Below are positions 20,401 to 32,002 of a stretch of DNA of 64,000 bases, one piece after another. The notes beneath the pieces are model-generated. The model was given only the letters and a program-made list of their open reading frames with translations, was not told where the DNA came from and searched no databases. Origin of the DNA: Posidonia oceanica (lineage: Eukaryota; Streptophyta; Magnoliopsida; Alismatales; Posidoniaceae); the NCBI GenBank assembly GCA_037176725.1, contig JAZBRS010000060.1, positions 58,246,001 through 58,310,000 on the forward strand, in the 5' to 3' direction. The position numbers were made by a program, and so were the translations under genes. Position 1 is the first letter of the stretch. Each line of letters opens with the position of its first letter.

Positions 20401-20579
20401 TGCCCTGTCTTCTGGCCCGCAATGACCATACTGCCCTTATCCTAGGCTAGAGTCATCCCTTTTGCATGCATTTGCATTTGTTTTCCCTTGTATTGCTTTG
20501 CTTTGCATTTCTTGCTTGGTTTTGCGTGTTAATTCACGCATTTCCCCCAGTTTTCCTTGTCTCCCGTTAATGGACATGG

Positions 20580-20590
20580 TGGCGACTCTG
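20580..20590 (+). other. Primer-site relic inside the LTR
   Basis: TGGCGACTCTG equals the first 11 bases of the functional primer site, but is 112 bp before the LTR end. It recurs in E2 (32169-32179, minus) and, mutated, in E4 (51600-51610) and E5 (57563-57573). Confidence 0.6.
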
Positions 20591-20702
20591 ATTTGTCTTA
20601 TCTTTCTCTTTTCTCCTCGATTTTAAGTGTTTTTGAGTTGAGCCTCTTCCTCGGATCCAATCGCCGCTAATAGCGAGCCTGATTCCGATCGGGATTGCTA
20701 CA

Positions 20703-20707
20703 ATAAG
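20703..20707. other. Predicted target-site duplication of E1 (3' side)
   Basis: ATAAG directly follows the LTR terminal CA. Ty3/gypsy integrases usually duplicate 5 bp. The partner copy would be left of the window, so this is unconfirmed. Confidence 0.5.
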
Positions 20708-21125
20708 ATATCGGACTTATCGGTCGGCAAAGAGGGGATAGAGGAATGATAAGATATCAGACTTATCGGCCGGCAAAGGGAATGAGATGATAAGATATCG
20801 GACTTATCGGTCGGCAAATGAATAAAAGAATAAATGATAAGATATCGGATTTATCGGTCGGCAAAGAGGGGATAGAGGAATGATAAGATATCGGACTTAT
20901 CGACCGGTAAAGGAAAGAGATGATAAGATATCGGATTTATCCGCCGGCAAAGAGGGGATAAAGGAATGATAAGATATCGGACTTATCGGCCGGCAAAGGG
21001 AAAGAGATGATAAGATATCGGACTTATCGGCCGGCAAAGAGAAAGAGAATAGAATGATAAGATATCGGACTTATTGGCCAGCAAAGGAAAAGAGATGATA
21101 AGATATCGGACTTATCGACCAGCAA
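20703..21125. repeat. E2 3' array: GATAAG...CTTATC units, about 10 copies
   Basis: About ten units of 38-46 bp, each with GATAAGATATCGGACTTATC and then a purine-rich spacer (GGCAAAGAGGGGATAGAGG). GATAAG and CTTATC are inverted repeats. E1 carries this unit once (12765-12797), so it was amplified in E2 only. E1 inserted inside the array. Confidence 0.9.
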
Positions 21126-21664
21126 ATGAATGGGTTTCGCGAGAGCAAATCATCTCATGATACTAGGAATATCATGAGGGAAAGAGAGGGAGAATGATAC
21201 CATGGGCGATCAAAAGATGCCCCTGGTATCAGGATGATACCAGGGGTTGGCCAACGCGTCCTTGGCATCGAAAGTAGAGAATGAAGACAAAACTGTCATG
21301 TTTGCCAGACGAGTAGTTTGGGGTACCAGCCCCTAGATGATGACAGGTTGACGGACCTATCGTCGAGCAGTTGGGGGTGCCAGCCTGTCGATGAAGATCC
21401 GGATGCCGGTGCCCGGTAGCTTGTTTGCTTAGATGTCATGGGTCGGCAGTTGGGTTGCCTGATGAGGACTTTCCCACAGTGTTTGGCAGCAAATCTGGCC
21501 AGGGGCCCTGCAGATATGATTGATATGATGATGTATGCACTTGAAGCAGATTTGAAATGCGAACAGGTGGCTCAGAACGCCTTTGTAATGATTGAACTTG
21601 ATTACATGCCTATGACAGGCCAAAAGTTGACAGCAGAAAATAGGTAGACAGTTACATGGACGCT
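21126..21664 (-). other. E2 3' untranslated region
   Basis: Matches 12063-12760 of E1 in reverse, including two copies of the CCCAACTGCTCG/CCAAACTACTC direct repeat and the shared CGCGTTGGCCAA stretch. No gene seen. Confidence 0.7.
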
Positions 21665-22867
21665 CTAGTCGGTCCTGGCTTTCTTTGCCTTTCTGGAGTC
21701 AGGGAACTGAGGAGCGCCAGGAGGTATCTCATTGATAGGCCAGGAAGCTTGTACCTCCGTCAGATATTTGGGAGTGCACCTCGAGCCTTGTGCAGATGCC
21801 AGGTCAGTAGACTGCACTCCATGCTGTATGAGATCAGCCAATTTTGTTGTAGCAGATGTTGTCCCGTAAGGATATGCTTGAAGTAGTCTTGGGGCTGTGC
21901 TATCTATGAAGGCGCCTTGCTGTAGTCCAAACTGCTGCATGACCCGGATGGGGTGATACTCCACGCCTCTAGTGAATCCAGGCATCACCACGAGTCACGC
22001 GTCGCGGGTATTGAAGAAGATAGTAAAGGGCTCAGCCGCAGACGGGATGATGCGCCAGGTGACGGTGTCGTCCGTCAGCTCAGATAACTTCTTGTATTCT
22101 TCGGGGACCTTCTTGATTGTCTTGGCATGGCCGCTATTGCAGTATGTTTCAATGATATGGCCTCGGGGGCGCAGCAAGTTCAGTTCAAGGTGTGCGGCCA
22201 GCCAGATCTGCACTAGCACTCCGCAGCCGTGGAAGTGGCGGCAGCGGTGGGAGATGCGGTCCAGTCCGCAGTAAGTTTCAGCCAAGACGACTGGTGCTAG
22301 GTTGATCTGCCTAGTCACCACAGCTAGTGCGATTTCGGTAATTTCTATCGCAATTGTCATCCGGCCATGAGTGAAGATCAGCTCTCCCAGAAATCGAGTG
22401 ACAAACCCCCGAGGCCACAAATCATTTCTGAGTTCAGCACGCTTGTCTATGATTTCATCAAAGTAGTGCAAGCGCAGCATGGGCACGGGGCCACTGGTGC
22501 AGATCAGTCTTTGCTGGCACCTGCCAGTAGATAGCCCAGATAGCTTGCAGAGGACCGCTATGTATTTGTTGCGCCTCATGAAAATGGGCGGTCCCATCAG
22601 CCGAGAGAAGCCATAGATGCGGCGCACCTCTTCCAGAGTAGGTGTCAGTTCGGTCCTTCCGAAGCGGAAGACATGGTGCATCGGCTTCCAGAATCTTGCG
22701 GCAACGCACAGAAGGTGACGACTCACTTCGACATCAGCCACTTTCAGCAGTTTCGTGGGTATGCCCCAAAGGCGCAGCTTCTCGCAGTCTTCCTGAGTAA
22801 GCTTGCCAATCCAGCCCCGCAGGGCTTCAGAACAGTGCACTGGGGTTTCAAGAGTTGGATATCCCAT
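21665..22867 (-). pseudogene. E2 extra ORF (plant mobile domain/DUF7745-like), one stop
   Basis: Homologue of the E1 ORF at 10860-12062 with exactly the same length (400 codons), the same start (MGYPTLETPVHCSEALRGWI) and the same basic end (SRKAKKARTD). A single nonsense codon at 21997-21995 (TGA, CGG in E1) splits it into a 290-codon and a 108-codon part. There is no frameshift, although E2's gag-pol has several. Amino acid changes are spread along the protein while hydrophobic helices and the FWKPMHHVFRFG block stay. Confidence 0.8.
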
Positions 22868-24344
22868 GGTGCAGGCCGTAGGGGGACAGGCAGATGCTGT
22901 AGAGCTAGAAGGTACCTGTTATCAATACTGTGGATAGTCAGATCACACGGGCATATAATCTTTAGCAGAAAGCAGAATCTGAGACTGATAAAGCAGTTCA
23001 ACATGTATTCAGCAGTCAATATCAGAACAAAACGGCTAAGCAATCATAAGCAGGAAAGATCTGTAGCAGTCTTGTTAACACGGGGCGAGGACTTGGCAAG
23101 AGATCTGGACCAGCGCAGCTCGAACGGCGTCAATGTGTGCTTGGCAAGGAGTACTGTCTCAGGGACGATTGATAGGAAGGAAAGGATGATTGAAGACGCA
23201 TGCATGCATGATGCAGGTTGGTATGCTTAAGAGATGATTAGTATGCTTTGGTGCCCTCAGCATACGGAGTGCTTTGGTGCCTGCTGCAGAGGAAGGGAGT
23301 GATCCCTGACTCACCGGGCCCTACTTGGACTCTTAGCTTGCTGGTGGCACTCTGGAATGGGTGTTGGCAGTATACAGGTGGTGGTGTAGTGAGGACAGGC
23401 TACCTGCCGAGCTCTCAGGACCTACACCTATTCTTTCTGCTCTCTTTTTTTGATTTCTCCCTCATGGGTATGCAGTCTTTCTCTGCCCCTAGCTAGGAGA
23501 TTGTAAGTGTTTGTTTTTGGAGGGAAGTGGTAGACCTTTTTAGGCTTACACCCTTAGGTTTCTTGTAAGGTACGGGGGGATGATGTCGCCTGTATTTTCG
23601 GGCTGAATCTCGCCCAACCCCTTTTCCCTTTTTTTTTTCTTTTCTTTGCTTGCTTTTTCTCCTTTTTTTTTGTTTTTGTTCTATCTCTTTTTTTTTTGCT
23701 TGTTTGATTTCTTTCTTTTTTTTAGACTTTTGTCAGCCCCATTTCGAAGGTAAAAGGAAGGGTGTTTGGGCTATAATGGATGTGGGCTTTGGGTCTGCTA
23801 TGAGATGGGTAGAAGGAGCAAGGTTAGACTGCACACCCCTATCTCTAGGGTCGGCTTCTGTCTTCGTCTTCTGTTCCTTGGACGTGCCCAAGCCTAGATA
23901 TCTATTCTCACTTTTTCAACTCACATCCTAGCATTTTTTCTTCCTCAGAGGTGTATGTCCTTATTAGTTTTAGGCAATTAGCCTGTCCTGATTGGTGGTG
24001 GCTCTCTCACTTGTTAAGGCATCTAAGTAGTGCCGGGTGAGGCAGGGTGGACTCTTTCTAGAGCAGGCAAGCACTTCCAGTTTTCATCACCGGGCAGAAG
24101 GTGCAATATGTGACTTAAGAGGATGATGATGATGATTTGAAAAGAGTTGATGCATGTTTTGAGAGGATGACGATGATGATTTGAAAAGGGTTGATGCATG
24201 AATAGGATAGAAGAAGCATGAGCGCATGTTCAAGAACAAAAGTAAGAGACAAGATAGGAGACGCAAGTAGGATGGGAATGCAAGAAGTGAGAATGCAAGT
24301 GTGTAGGTGGGAGAAGAGCATCTGCAACGGGGCCGCCTTCGGCT
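22868..24344 (-). other. E2 spacer between pol and the extra ORF
   Basis: Counterpart of E1 9392-10859. It contains a T-rich run (23620-23740), which is the A-tract of the element's plus strand, and the two-copy CATCATCATC repeat (24119-24198). No coding sequence was recognised. Confidence 0.65.
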
Positions 24345-25206
24345 ACTAATAATACTTCTTGAGGTAGCAGAGGTTGACGGGCTCAGACTGCTCGACTTGA
24401 TCCATATCCCTAAGGGTTACGGCGCCGCCTAAAAAGACTTGCTTTACTACAAAGGGGCCACGCCAGTTAGGTCGGAATTTCCCTCGACCATCAGGCAAGT
24501 GAATGGCACGCAGAACAAGTTCCCTGTCTGGAAGCCTCTTGGCTGAACTTTCTTCAAGTAAGATCTGGCCATTCTCTTTTGATAGCAGTGAGCATTATGC
24601 ATAGCTTGCAGCCTGTGCTCATCAATCAGGTTCAGTTGGACGCAGCGGTCTTCGACCCATTCTACTTCATCCAACTCAGCTTCACGTAGGATCCGTAGTG
24701 AGGGGATCTCTACTTCGACAGGCAGCACTGCCTCCGTGCCATACACTAGAGAGTATGGGGTGGTGCCTATTGAAGTGCGGACGGATGTCCTATACGCCCA
24801 GAGTGCGTAAGGAAGCTTGTCTTGCCAGTCCTTATGAGTTTCCACCATTTTCTTCAAGATTTTGACTAGATTTTTGTTGGCGGACTCCACTGCACCGTTC
24901 ATCTATGGCCGGTAAGGCGAGGATCTGTGATGTTTGATACTGAAGCTCTACAGATAGTCTTCAATCCTCTTAGCAATGAAATTTGTGCCATTGTCAGATA
25001 TAATTGTATGCGAGACCCCATACCAGGCTATGATATTGTTTCTGATGAACTTTTCTGTAGCCACGGCGGTCACCGTCTTGTAGGAGGTCGCTTCCACCCA
25101 TTTAGTGAAGTAATCAATCGCTACCAGAATGTAACGATGACCATTAGAAGCTGGAGGGTGGATGGCGCCAATGACATCAATCCCCCAGGTGGAGAAGGGC
25201 CATGGC
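24345..25206 (-). pseudogene. E2 integrase fragment (core and C-terminus)
   Basis: Starts at the deletion junction (about 25206) inside the integrase core, SPWPFSTWGIDVIG, and keeps the first Asp, the ISDNGTNF Asp and the VESANK Glu. The HHCC part is gone. Two CAG-to-TAG stops (24950-24948 and 24905-24903) and a frameshift near 24540 break it. The end (CYLKKYY then TAG) matches E1. It is out of frame with the gag-protease part, as a 2,614-nt deletion predicts. Confidence 0.88.
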
Positions 25207-28200
25207 GACGCTTCAGGATGGTCACGCTTACTCGAGTATTCTTGTAGCCTCGATGCGCAACCTCTGTCCCGGCAACTTCTACTGTCTGCTTTGGCCTGAC
25301 TGATTCTGCTGAGTGCTCTGCTGATACTGCTGAGGGCCTTGCTGATTTCGCCACTGATACTGCTGATGGCTTTGCTACTGAGGCTACTGACAATTCTGTT
25401 GCCGATTCTGCTTTCTGCACTGTTGCTGCTGCTGCTTGGATTGCTAGTGCTTCCTCCTCTGAGTCTTCTAGTGTGCTTGTGGAGGGTATGCTGGACTGGC
25501 GGCTGATCTGGGTACTGCCGCTTGCTACATTGCCTAAGTGAGGCATGTGTTGCACAAACCACCTAGACCCACCTTTTGGTTGGAGGGTAATGAGCTCATC
25601 TGGTCTAGGGGAGTCCGGTATTGCTGAATCTTCTTCTAGGACTATGATGGAGGCATGGTCTTATTACAGAGGAGCGTCCGTAGCCATGGCTTTCCCTTTC
25701 CTTTCTGCGGCTTGGTGCTCTGCCAGGTCTTCTGCTATCGACTTGAGCTGTTCTTGATAAAGTAGCTCTAAGTCGGACATCCATGAATCGACCTGGGCTT
25801 CTATCGCCACTCCTTCCTCCTCATCCGAGGGTGAGTCGACGTACTAGGTGCTAGGGGCCTGCGGCACTGGCCTGGCTGCAAGATGGATCGCTGCCCTTGG
25901 TATTTGCATGGTCTGGCTCACAGGTGTGCCTGATAGCGGCAACTTCGGCATGGGAGATCCAAACAGACTGGTCAGCGGGGCTACAGATGGGTATGCTGCC
26001 AAGGTCATTGTTGCAGTTAGAGGGCAGGCAGAGGTGCTCTTCTGAGGGCTCAAAGGTCGGGAGACTATGATGCTCAATCGGTCCTCTGCATCCGGTGGTG
26101 ACGGTGAGAGTGCGGCCTCTGACGCCATGGGGTCCTGCCATGAGAGTAGCTATTTTGCGGCAGGAGGATGCGAAGCGGACTGCGCCGGTTGCATTCTCGG
26201 TGGTGCGGCTGCTGAAGCGGGCCGAGTTGCACTGCTGACTGAGTTGACTGACTGTCCCTCTAGAGAGTGATAGCAGTACTGATGCGACTACGACCGCAGG
26301 TAGCCCGCCTGATTGTGCCAGAAGGAGTGTCTCTGACTTCTGAGCTGTTGCTGCTGCCTGTACTTGTAGCGCGGATGTGGCTGCAGGAATGTTAGGGCTT
26401 GTCAGTTCTGCCACAGAGCCTACTGATTTGTCTACTGTATCTGCTGAAGGAAGAGCCAAACAAACTGACAAGGGCGCTTCCGTGTTGATCAGAGCCTTAC
26501 TGCCAGTTGGGACTGCCTCTGTTGTGCCAGACTGCTCTTCATCCGAGTAGTAGTCCTCAATGCAGACCCAATCTTCTGTTGGCACCGTGACTTGATCATC
26601 AGTTGATCCTAGAATTCCTGCACTAGTGAAGTTAGTGAGGTCTCTGGGGATGGCAGGTTCCTGATCCTTCATTTGAAAGCAGTGATCTTTGCCGGGCTTG
26701 GGCACATAACCGAGGCCTTCAGATTTCCTCCGCTTCGCCGCTACGATCGGCTCTGCGATCCCTTGGCCGTGATGCCTGAGCGGTGTACCCTTTATGTAAT
26801 CCCACCTGTGACATACATTCTTGACCATTCGAAAGGGGTTGTTGTGAACGACCAAGGAGTTGGTGCATTCAAGATCAGGAATGAAGTTAACTGGCTCGCA
26901 TCGGCTAACGCGATACAAGGCTTCGGAAGTCTCAGGGTCAAACGGGATAGCTTGTGAAGAGACAGGGGAGACTATCTCGATCCGCTCCTTCTCAAAGTTC
27001 TCTGCCATGACGACAATGACATCATCGCCATGACGGTACTTTATCATTCGATGGAGGGTCGAGGGAAGGACCTGATGCTTGTGGAGCCAAGGGCACCCAA
27101 GCAGGAGATTGAAGTTCGGCTTCAAGTCGACGACATAGAATTCTACATCGAAGATTTCCGGGCCGATGGCAAGAGGAATAATCAGGATCCCTAGAGTGTC
27201 ATGGTGGGTGTTGTCAAAAGCTGTCATTCCCTTCACGGCTGGCGTGATGTCCTCGGCCTTGAATCCGAGCTTGGTTGCAGTACGCAAGGGGCAAACGTTA
27301 AGGCCTGACCCGTTATCAACCAGTGTTAGGGGAATGTGAAAGTTTTTGAACTAAACCGTGACGAACAAGGGTTGATTGTGATTAATCCCCGCCGAAGGCA
27401 GCTCATCGCTCGTAAAAGAGATGACCTGGGGCTCCACAATCATCCCTACCATGCTTTCCAAAGCTGAAGGCTCAATAGATTGGGACACATGGGCAGCCTG
27501 GAACACGCGAAGGAAAGCCTCGCGGTGTTCGGTAGAGGTGTGGATTAGGTCCCAAATGGAAATATCGGCTTTGACCTTCTTAAGTTGGGAGGTTATGTCT
27601 GCTTTGGGTTGGTTTTTCTTAGCAGTAGGAGGGGTTGTTTTGGCGAGCTCTAAAGGGGTAGTGGCAGGAGATTGGGCCGCTACAGGTTGGGCAGGGATTT
27701 GGCTTGCTACAGGTTGGTTTGAGGCTGGGTCTGCTATGGGTTGGTTAGAGGGTGGGGGTATAGCAGGTTCAGGGTGATTTGACCTAATGACTGGTGCTAG
27801 GGGCTTGTAGACCCTCCCCGATCGCGTTACTTCCGCACACATTTCTGTGGTGTAGCTATAAGGGACGCGATGGGTGTCCAGGGTTAAATCAATAACCATC
27901 GGAGCACGTGCTGCGAGCACAGGAGGGGTTACAAGGGGACCTACTGGGTATTGAGGTCTATCTAAATGGTAAGGTTGTTGGGGTGGGAAGGCAGGGGTTG
28001 ACTGAGGTCTGCCTAGAAGATGTATGGGGGATTCTGGCTGAGGTCGCCCTAAGAGGTGAACAGGGGATCTAAGCTGGGCTTTAGCTAGGAGGTGCACAGG
28101 GGGTTGAGCCTGAGGAGGCACAACAGGGGTGCGAAAGGGCGCTCCAGCCTGACGTGCGGTCGGATCGTGTGAACTCCCGACTCGGAGCCGGCAACTGCCG

Positions 28201-30533
28201 CGAGATAGAGATTGATAGGGAAAGGCTCAGAGATATCGAAGATAAGATCAGAAGGGTCTACAACAGAGGTAGTAGGCCTAGAAGGAAAGATAGAATGGAT
28301 GCCTGAGGTTCCTGCCCCTCCCAGATAAGTGTGCTTGGTAGAGGTTGGTGGATGATGCCAGAATGAGGGGGAACAGCTGAATGTGCAGATGCATGTGTGT
28401 GTGCTTGAGTGGATGCCTCGTGCGTGTCAATCACAATCGTTCCCGATTTGATTAGATCCTGAATAGCGTTCCGCAGGGAGTAGCAATTGTCTGTCGAATG
28501 CCTGACGCTTCGATGGAAATTGCAGAAGAGGTTCGCCTTAAACCAATGCGGCAAAGGATTTGGGGGCGGGCGAACCTCCAGAAACTTCAGGAGCGATGCA
28601 ACCTTCGGCAAGATGACCGTGAGCGGTTCTACCAGTGGGGCGAATTTTCGCTTCTCAATGGGTAGCCTTCTTTGCCTCTGGTATGAGCCTTGCTGAATCG
28701 GTGCGACGGGGTAGATCGGTCTAGCGGTGGTTGTGATCTGTGGTGTGGGTGGATTCCTAAGTGCAGGAGCATACACCATCTGAGCTGGGGCAGGCCGGGA
28801 CGGCAAGTGAATAGGCACAGTAGGAGAGTCGACGAACGCAACAGCAGTTTTCGACGAGTCCTTCTTCTTTGGACGGTTGTTGCTGCTACCGCTGTTGTTG
28901 TTGGAAGCACTGCTGTTGGCACTGTTACTGCTGATCGCGGCCTGCTTAGTGAACGCAGAGAGAGCTGGGAAGTTGCCATTCCCCAAAGAACTCTCCACGC
29001 ACGCTCCAGCTCGGATAAGTGCTGCAAAAGTAGTGACTGGCTGGATGCTAAGTAGAGCTCCAAGAGATGGCTGCGCCCCTTTGATAACGATCTCATTAGA
29101 CTCCTCGTCAGAGGGTCTATCTCGGACCTGTGAAGCAAGGGCACGCCAGCGGCCGACGTACTCCCCGAACGGCTCACCGGAATTCTACTTAATTGCGATC
29201 AAGTCCGCCTGCTTTGGGACTAGATCGAGGTTGAAGGAGTACTGTTCCAGGAACGCCTGACTGAGGTCATTCCAAGTCTTGATGGCTGACATATCAAACG
29301 ATGTGAACCACTTGAGTGCCGGCCCGGTCAAGCTCTTTTGGAATAGGCGGATCAGCAACCTCTCGTCAGCCTGAAGCAGAGCGAGATCACCGCAATACGC
29401 CTTCAGGTGTGCTACGGGGTAGCCACTACCATTGTATTTCTCGAAGTCCGGGATTTTGAACTTCGGAGGGAGTACCGCCTCTGGAAAGCAGCAGAGGTCC
29501 CGAAATTGGTAGGTCTGGTGCTCAGTACCTTGCACTAGTCGTAGTGCCTTTTCCAAGACATCCATCTGGTTGTTAATGTGGTCTGGATTTGCTGCCATAG
29601 GAGAGGGATTGGCAGGGGTAGTGAGCACATACGCCGAATGGGTTGCACCTAAGTGCTCCTCCGGATCTACCATAGCGTCGCTTGGTGGAGCAACGGGATG
29701 GCCGGCATATCCATGGTGGGGAACTGTGTATGCAAGGATGAATGCAGGGTTCTGGGCCTAATGCAAGGGAGGAGGGTAGAAGACATGTTGTGCTGTGGGA
29801 GGGGTAGGATGCTGGAGCACCAGTTGCTGTACAGGCGGGGTGCCGGACAGCGAGCCAGTGGAGTACTGGGCTCCAGCCAGTCCAAAGGACTGACCACCAG
29901 GGGGAAGAGGAGCATGCTGTGCTAAGTGCTGTGCAGAAGGAGGCGGTAACCAGGCCCCCATCGTCGGAACCGTGAGCGGTTGAGACGATGGTCGAGGCGG
30001 AGGTGTGGAGGTAGATGCATGAAATGCAGGAACTGGCCTCAAAGGAACCTCAGGAGCGACAGGAGCAGATGAGGGACGAACCGATTGAGTCATGCCCTGT
30101 AGTCTCTGGGCAAGCTCCATTAGGTGCTAGTACTGAGCCTCAGGTGTTCCGTCAATAGGAACACTGGAGTGCAGTGCCGGCGAGGATTGAGAGGAAATGG
30201 CACGGACACAGACTGTCCGGGAGGAGTAGGCGCTATAGCAAAAGTCGCAACAGTGGTAGGAGGGATGTCAAAGGCGACGTATCCTTGGGAAGGAGGGGGC
30301 AATGACGTCTCTAAAACGCGAGTAATGGTCATCAAGATAGACTCGGCGACCGGATCCAGAGGAAGAGATGCTTGCCACTGTCCCGGAACATATTGAGATC
30401 CTAGAGGCGTCAGGGGAGGAAACCCTGACGTCGGAGGGGGAACAAGAGGGGCAGAAGGAGCAACCGGAGTGGCTGGAGCAGAAACACCCTCCGTGATAGG
30501 AGTGAAGAGAGGCTCACTGACATACTGGGCCAT
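25207..30533 (-). pseudogene. E2 gag-protease-linker, several stops and frameshifts
   Basis: Homologous to E1 596-5912. The start MAQYVSEPLF is at 30533. The Gag core is at about 29500-29190, the C-x2-H-x4-H-x4-C knuckle near 28520, and the protease DNGSG near 27310. Lesions: frameshifts near 30190, 28310 and 26270; TAG codons near 29757, 29187 and 27353 (CAG in relatives); a TAC-to-TAG change near 25846. The linker is present up to the LKR of the RGYKNTRVSVTILKR patch, where the deletion begins. Frame changes and stops are more numerous than in E1, as expected for the older host copy. Confidence 0.9.
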
Positions 30534-30595
30534 TGCTGACCTAGAGCGCATGTGAATAGGGCTGCGACGGGTATGCAAACGGCGATTCCTAATAG

Positions 30596-30623
30596 GAGCT
30601 ATTGTCGCAAAGGCAGATAGCTT
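30596..30623 (-). promoter_or_regulatory. Conserved leader RNA hairpin (E2)
   Basis: On the minus strand AGCTAT and ATAGCT pair around TGC-CTTT-GCG. The outer stem is one to three pairs shorter than in E1, while the inner stem is kept with one G-U pair. Confidence 0.55.
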
Positions 30624-30885
30624 AGAAGGGGAATGGTCGCGAACAAGGTCGCAACAGGGGTGTCAGAAAGGGTCGGTACTCAAGCTCCAGTAAAGGGGAA
30701 CTCGCTTACCGATCACTGCTGACACAAATAGAGACAAACAGGGATTAGAAACTGAAAGACAGATGCAAATAAGTTAAGTTAGATGGCATGAATGATATAC
30801 ATGCTTTCTAGTATGCCCCCTCACCTATCTAGTGTATCCTAGTAGGTAGTCTACTTCGGTATCCCTAGGTGTACGGGTCACCGAC

Positions 30886-31125
30886 TCAGGTCAGAAAAAG
30901 TAGGCTCCCTGTCGAACTCCTAGCCAAAGTTGAGGAAATAACAGGGTGGTGTGTTGGTGGCCCTGACCCCGCCAAAGCATGGGCAGTACATTCCACTACA
31001 CTGACATGACCCCTGGACAAAGGGGGGATAGACCGACTGACTTGACCCACGCCAAAAGCGGTGGAACAAGGGGTCGGGACCGTCCTTCGCAAACTAGTAG
31101 GTAGACTCAGATGAGAAGAATGCAT
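30886..31125 (-). pseudogene. E2 leader ORF, frame-disrupted
   Basis: Starts MHSSHLSLPTSLRRTVP like the E1 leader ORF, but after about 45 codons the frame differs (small indel), so the VEATNAPPC part is lost in this frame. Confidence 0.35.
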
Positions 31126-31839
31126 GCCCTATATGATGCTTATGCGAATGCTTAAAGTTTTTTATCTTACGCATTTTATTAACCCAAGGGGGTGCAGGAT
31201 TGTTTGAAGTCTCTAGTTGCTCCTAGAAGTTCTTTTTACATGCCATTTTTAGTTAACCATAGGGAAAGCAAATAGTCTCTACTATCCTAGGCATGGCATG
31301 TGCGAAAGGGAAGAAAATCAGTCAAATACGGCAAGCAAACAGCATACAACACAACAAAATGCAAGTGCATGGCATGTGCGAGTGTTTGTGAGCATGATAG
31401 TGAAGAAAAAGCATCCATCATGTCAAAAGGCATATATACAGGGCATGTGCGTGTGTAGTGACATAGCAAATGTGTAAAAGAAAGCATTCATCATTCAAAA
31501 AGCATGCATTGTTGCCAAACAAGTATGTAAACATGCATTGTGCAGGAAATAGAGCAATAATAAGCAAGCAAGATAAAAAAGTAAAGACAGGTAAGCTGTA
31601 CGGCAAAAAAGAGCAGAAGCAAGGAAATGGGCAAGTAAACAAGCAACAGAGGCAAAGCAGAGCAAAACAGAGCACAAACCAAGGCAAAGGAGGTGCAAAA
31701 CCTGAGCGGAGTAGCCACGAGGCGACTTGCTATGAGTTTGCACAGGAAAGCGAGCAAAACAGGCAAAGGAGGCAAACAAAGGCAAGCAGAACTGCGAAAC
31801 GACAAGCGAAAAGCCAAAAACGAAAGCCAGAATCTAGCT

Positions 31840-31857
31840 TCCCCAGCAGAGTCGCCA
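31840..31857 (-). other. Second primer-binding-site copy in E2 leader
   Basis: The minus strand reads TGGCGACTCTGCTGGGGA, identical to the primer site at 31985-32002, 145 bp further inside. About 60 nt after each copy also match loosely (AGACTCCGGCTTTCG versus AGATTCTGGCTTTCG), so this is a tandem duplication. Confidence 0.85.
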
Positions 31858-31984
31858 CTGTCGACTTCGCTGGGCAAAGCAGACAGGCGAGCAAGCAAGC
31901 AAAAGCAAGGCAAAGGGCACAAAGGCAAACAAAGAAAGCAAATCCCAAGCGAGCGAAAGCCAAGGCGAAAGCCGGAGTCTGCTA

Positions 31985-32002
31985 TCCCCAGCAGAGTCGC
32001 CA
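31985..32002 (-). other. E2 primer-binding site (tRNA-Arg type)
   Basis: The minus strand reads TGGCGACTCTGCTGGGGA, one base after the LTR end ATTACTACA. It is complementary, with one or two wobble or mismatch positions, to the 3' end of plant tRNA-Arg (ending CCCCAGTGGAGTCGCCA). Ogre-type elements are known to use tRNA-Arg. Confidence 0.8.

Larger units (their letters stand above)
1..20702 (+). mobile_element. E1: Ty3/gypsy Tat-type LTR retrotransposon, 5' LTR off window
   Basis: The copy enters the window inside its 5' leader and ends at the terminal CA of its 3' LTR. Order seen: leader, gag-protease-RT-RNase H-second RNase H-integrase, extra ORF, tandem arrays, polypurine tract, LTR. The second RNase H and the ORF after pol place it in the plant Tat branch. 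With E5's leader added and two LTRs of about 6 kb, a full copy would be about 27-28 kb. The sequence after 20702 is a minus-strand member of the same family, so E1 was inserted into E2. The coding region carries only nonsense changes, so this is a recent but inactive copy. Confidence 0.95.
14926..20702 (+). mobile_element. E1 3' LTR, complete (5,777 bp)
   Basis: Starts TGTTGACACCCCAT and ends ATTGCTACA, with TG...CA ends. The same start occurs at 38196 (E2, minus), 45332 (E4) and 51678 (E5); E2 and E5 end in ATTACTACA directly before the primer site. Internal order, shared by all four LTRs: AAACCCTA-rich zone, CT-rich stretch, A-rich tract, GC-rich patch, TTGCA...CC motif zone, GT-AG intron-like segment, 30-bp array, promoter-like block, GC-rich hairpin, primer-site relic. 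Confidence 0.95.
30534..31984 (-). other. E2 5' leader
   Basis: Complete leader from the primer site to gag, about 1.45 kb. It holds a second primer-site copy (31840-31857), a pyrimidine-rich stretch on the element strand, the degenerate leader ORF, the conserved block (30783-30811) and the hairpin (30596-30623). Long frames across 31470-32060 on either strand come from the low-complexity sequence. Confidence 0.8.
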
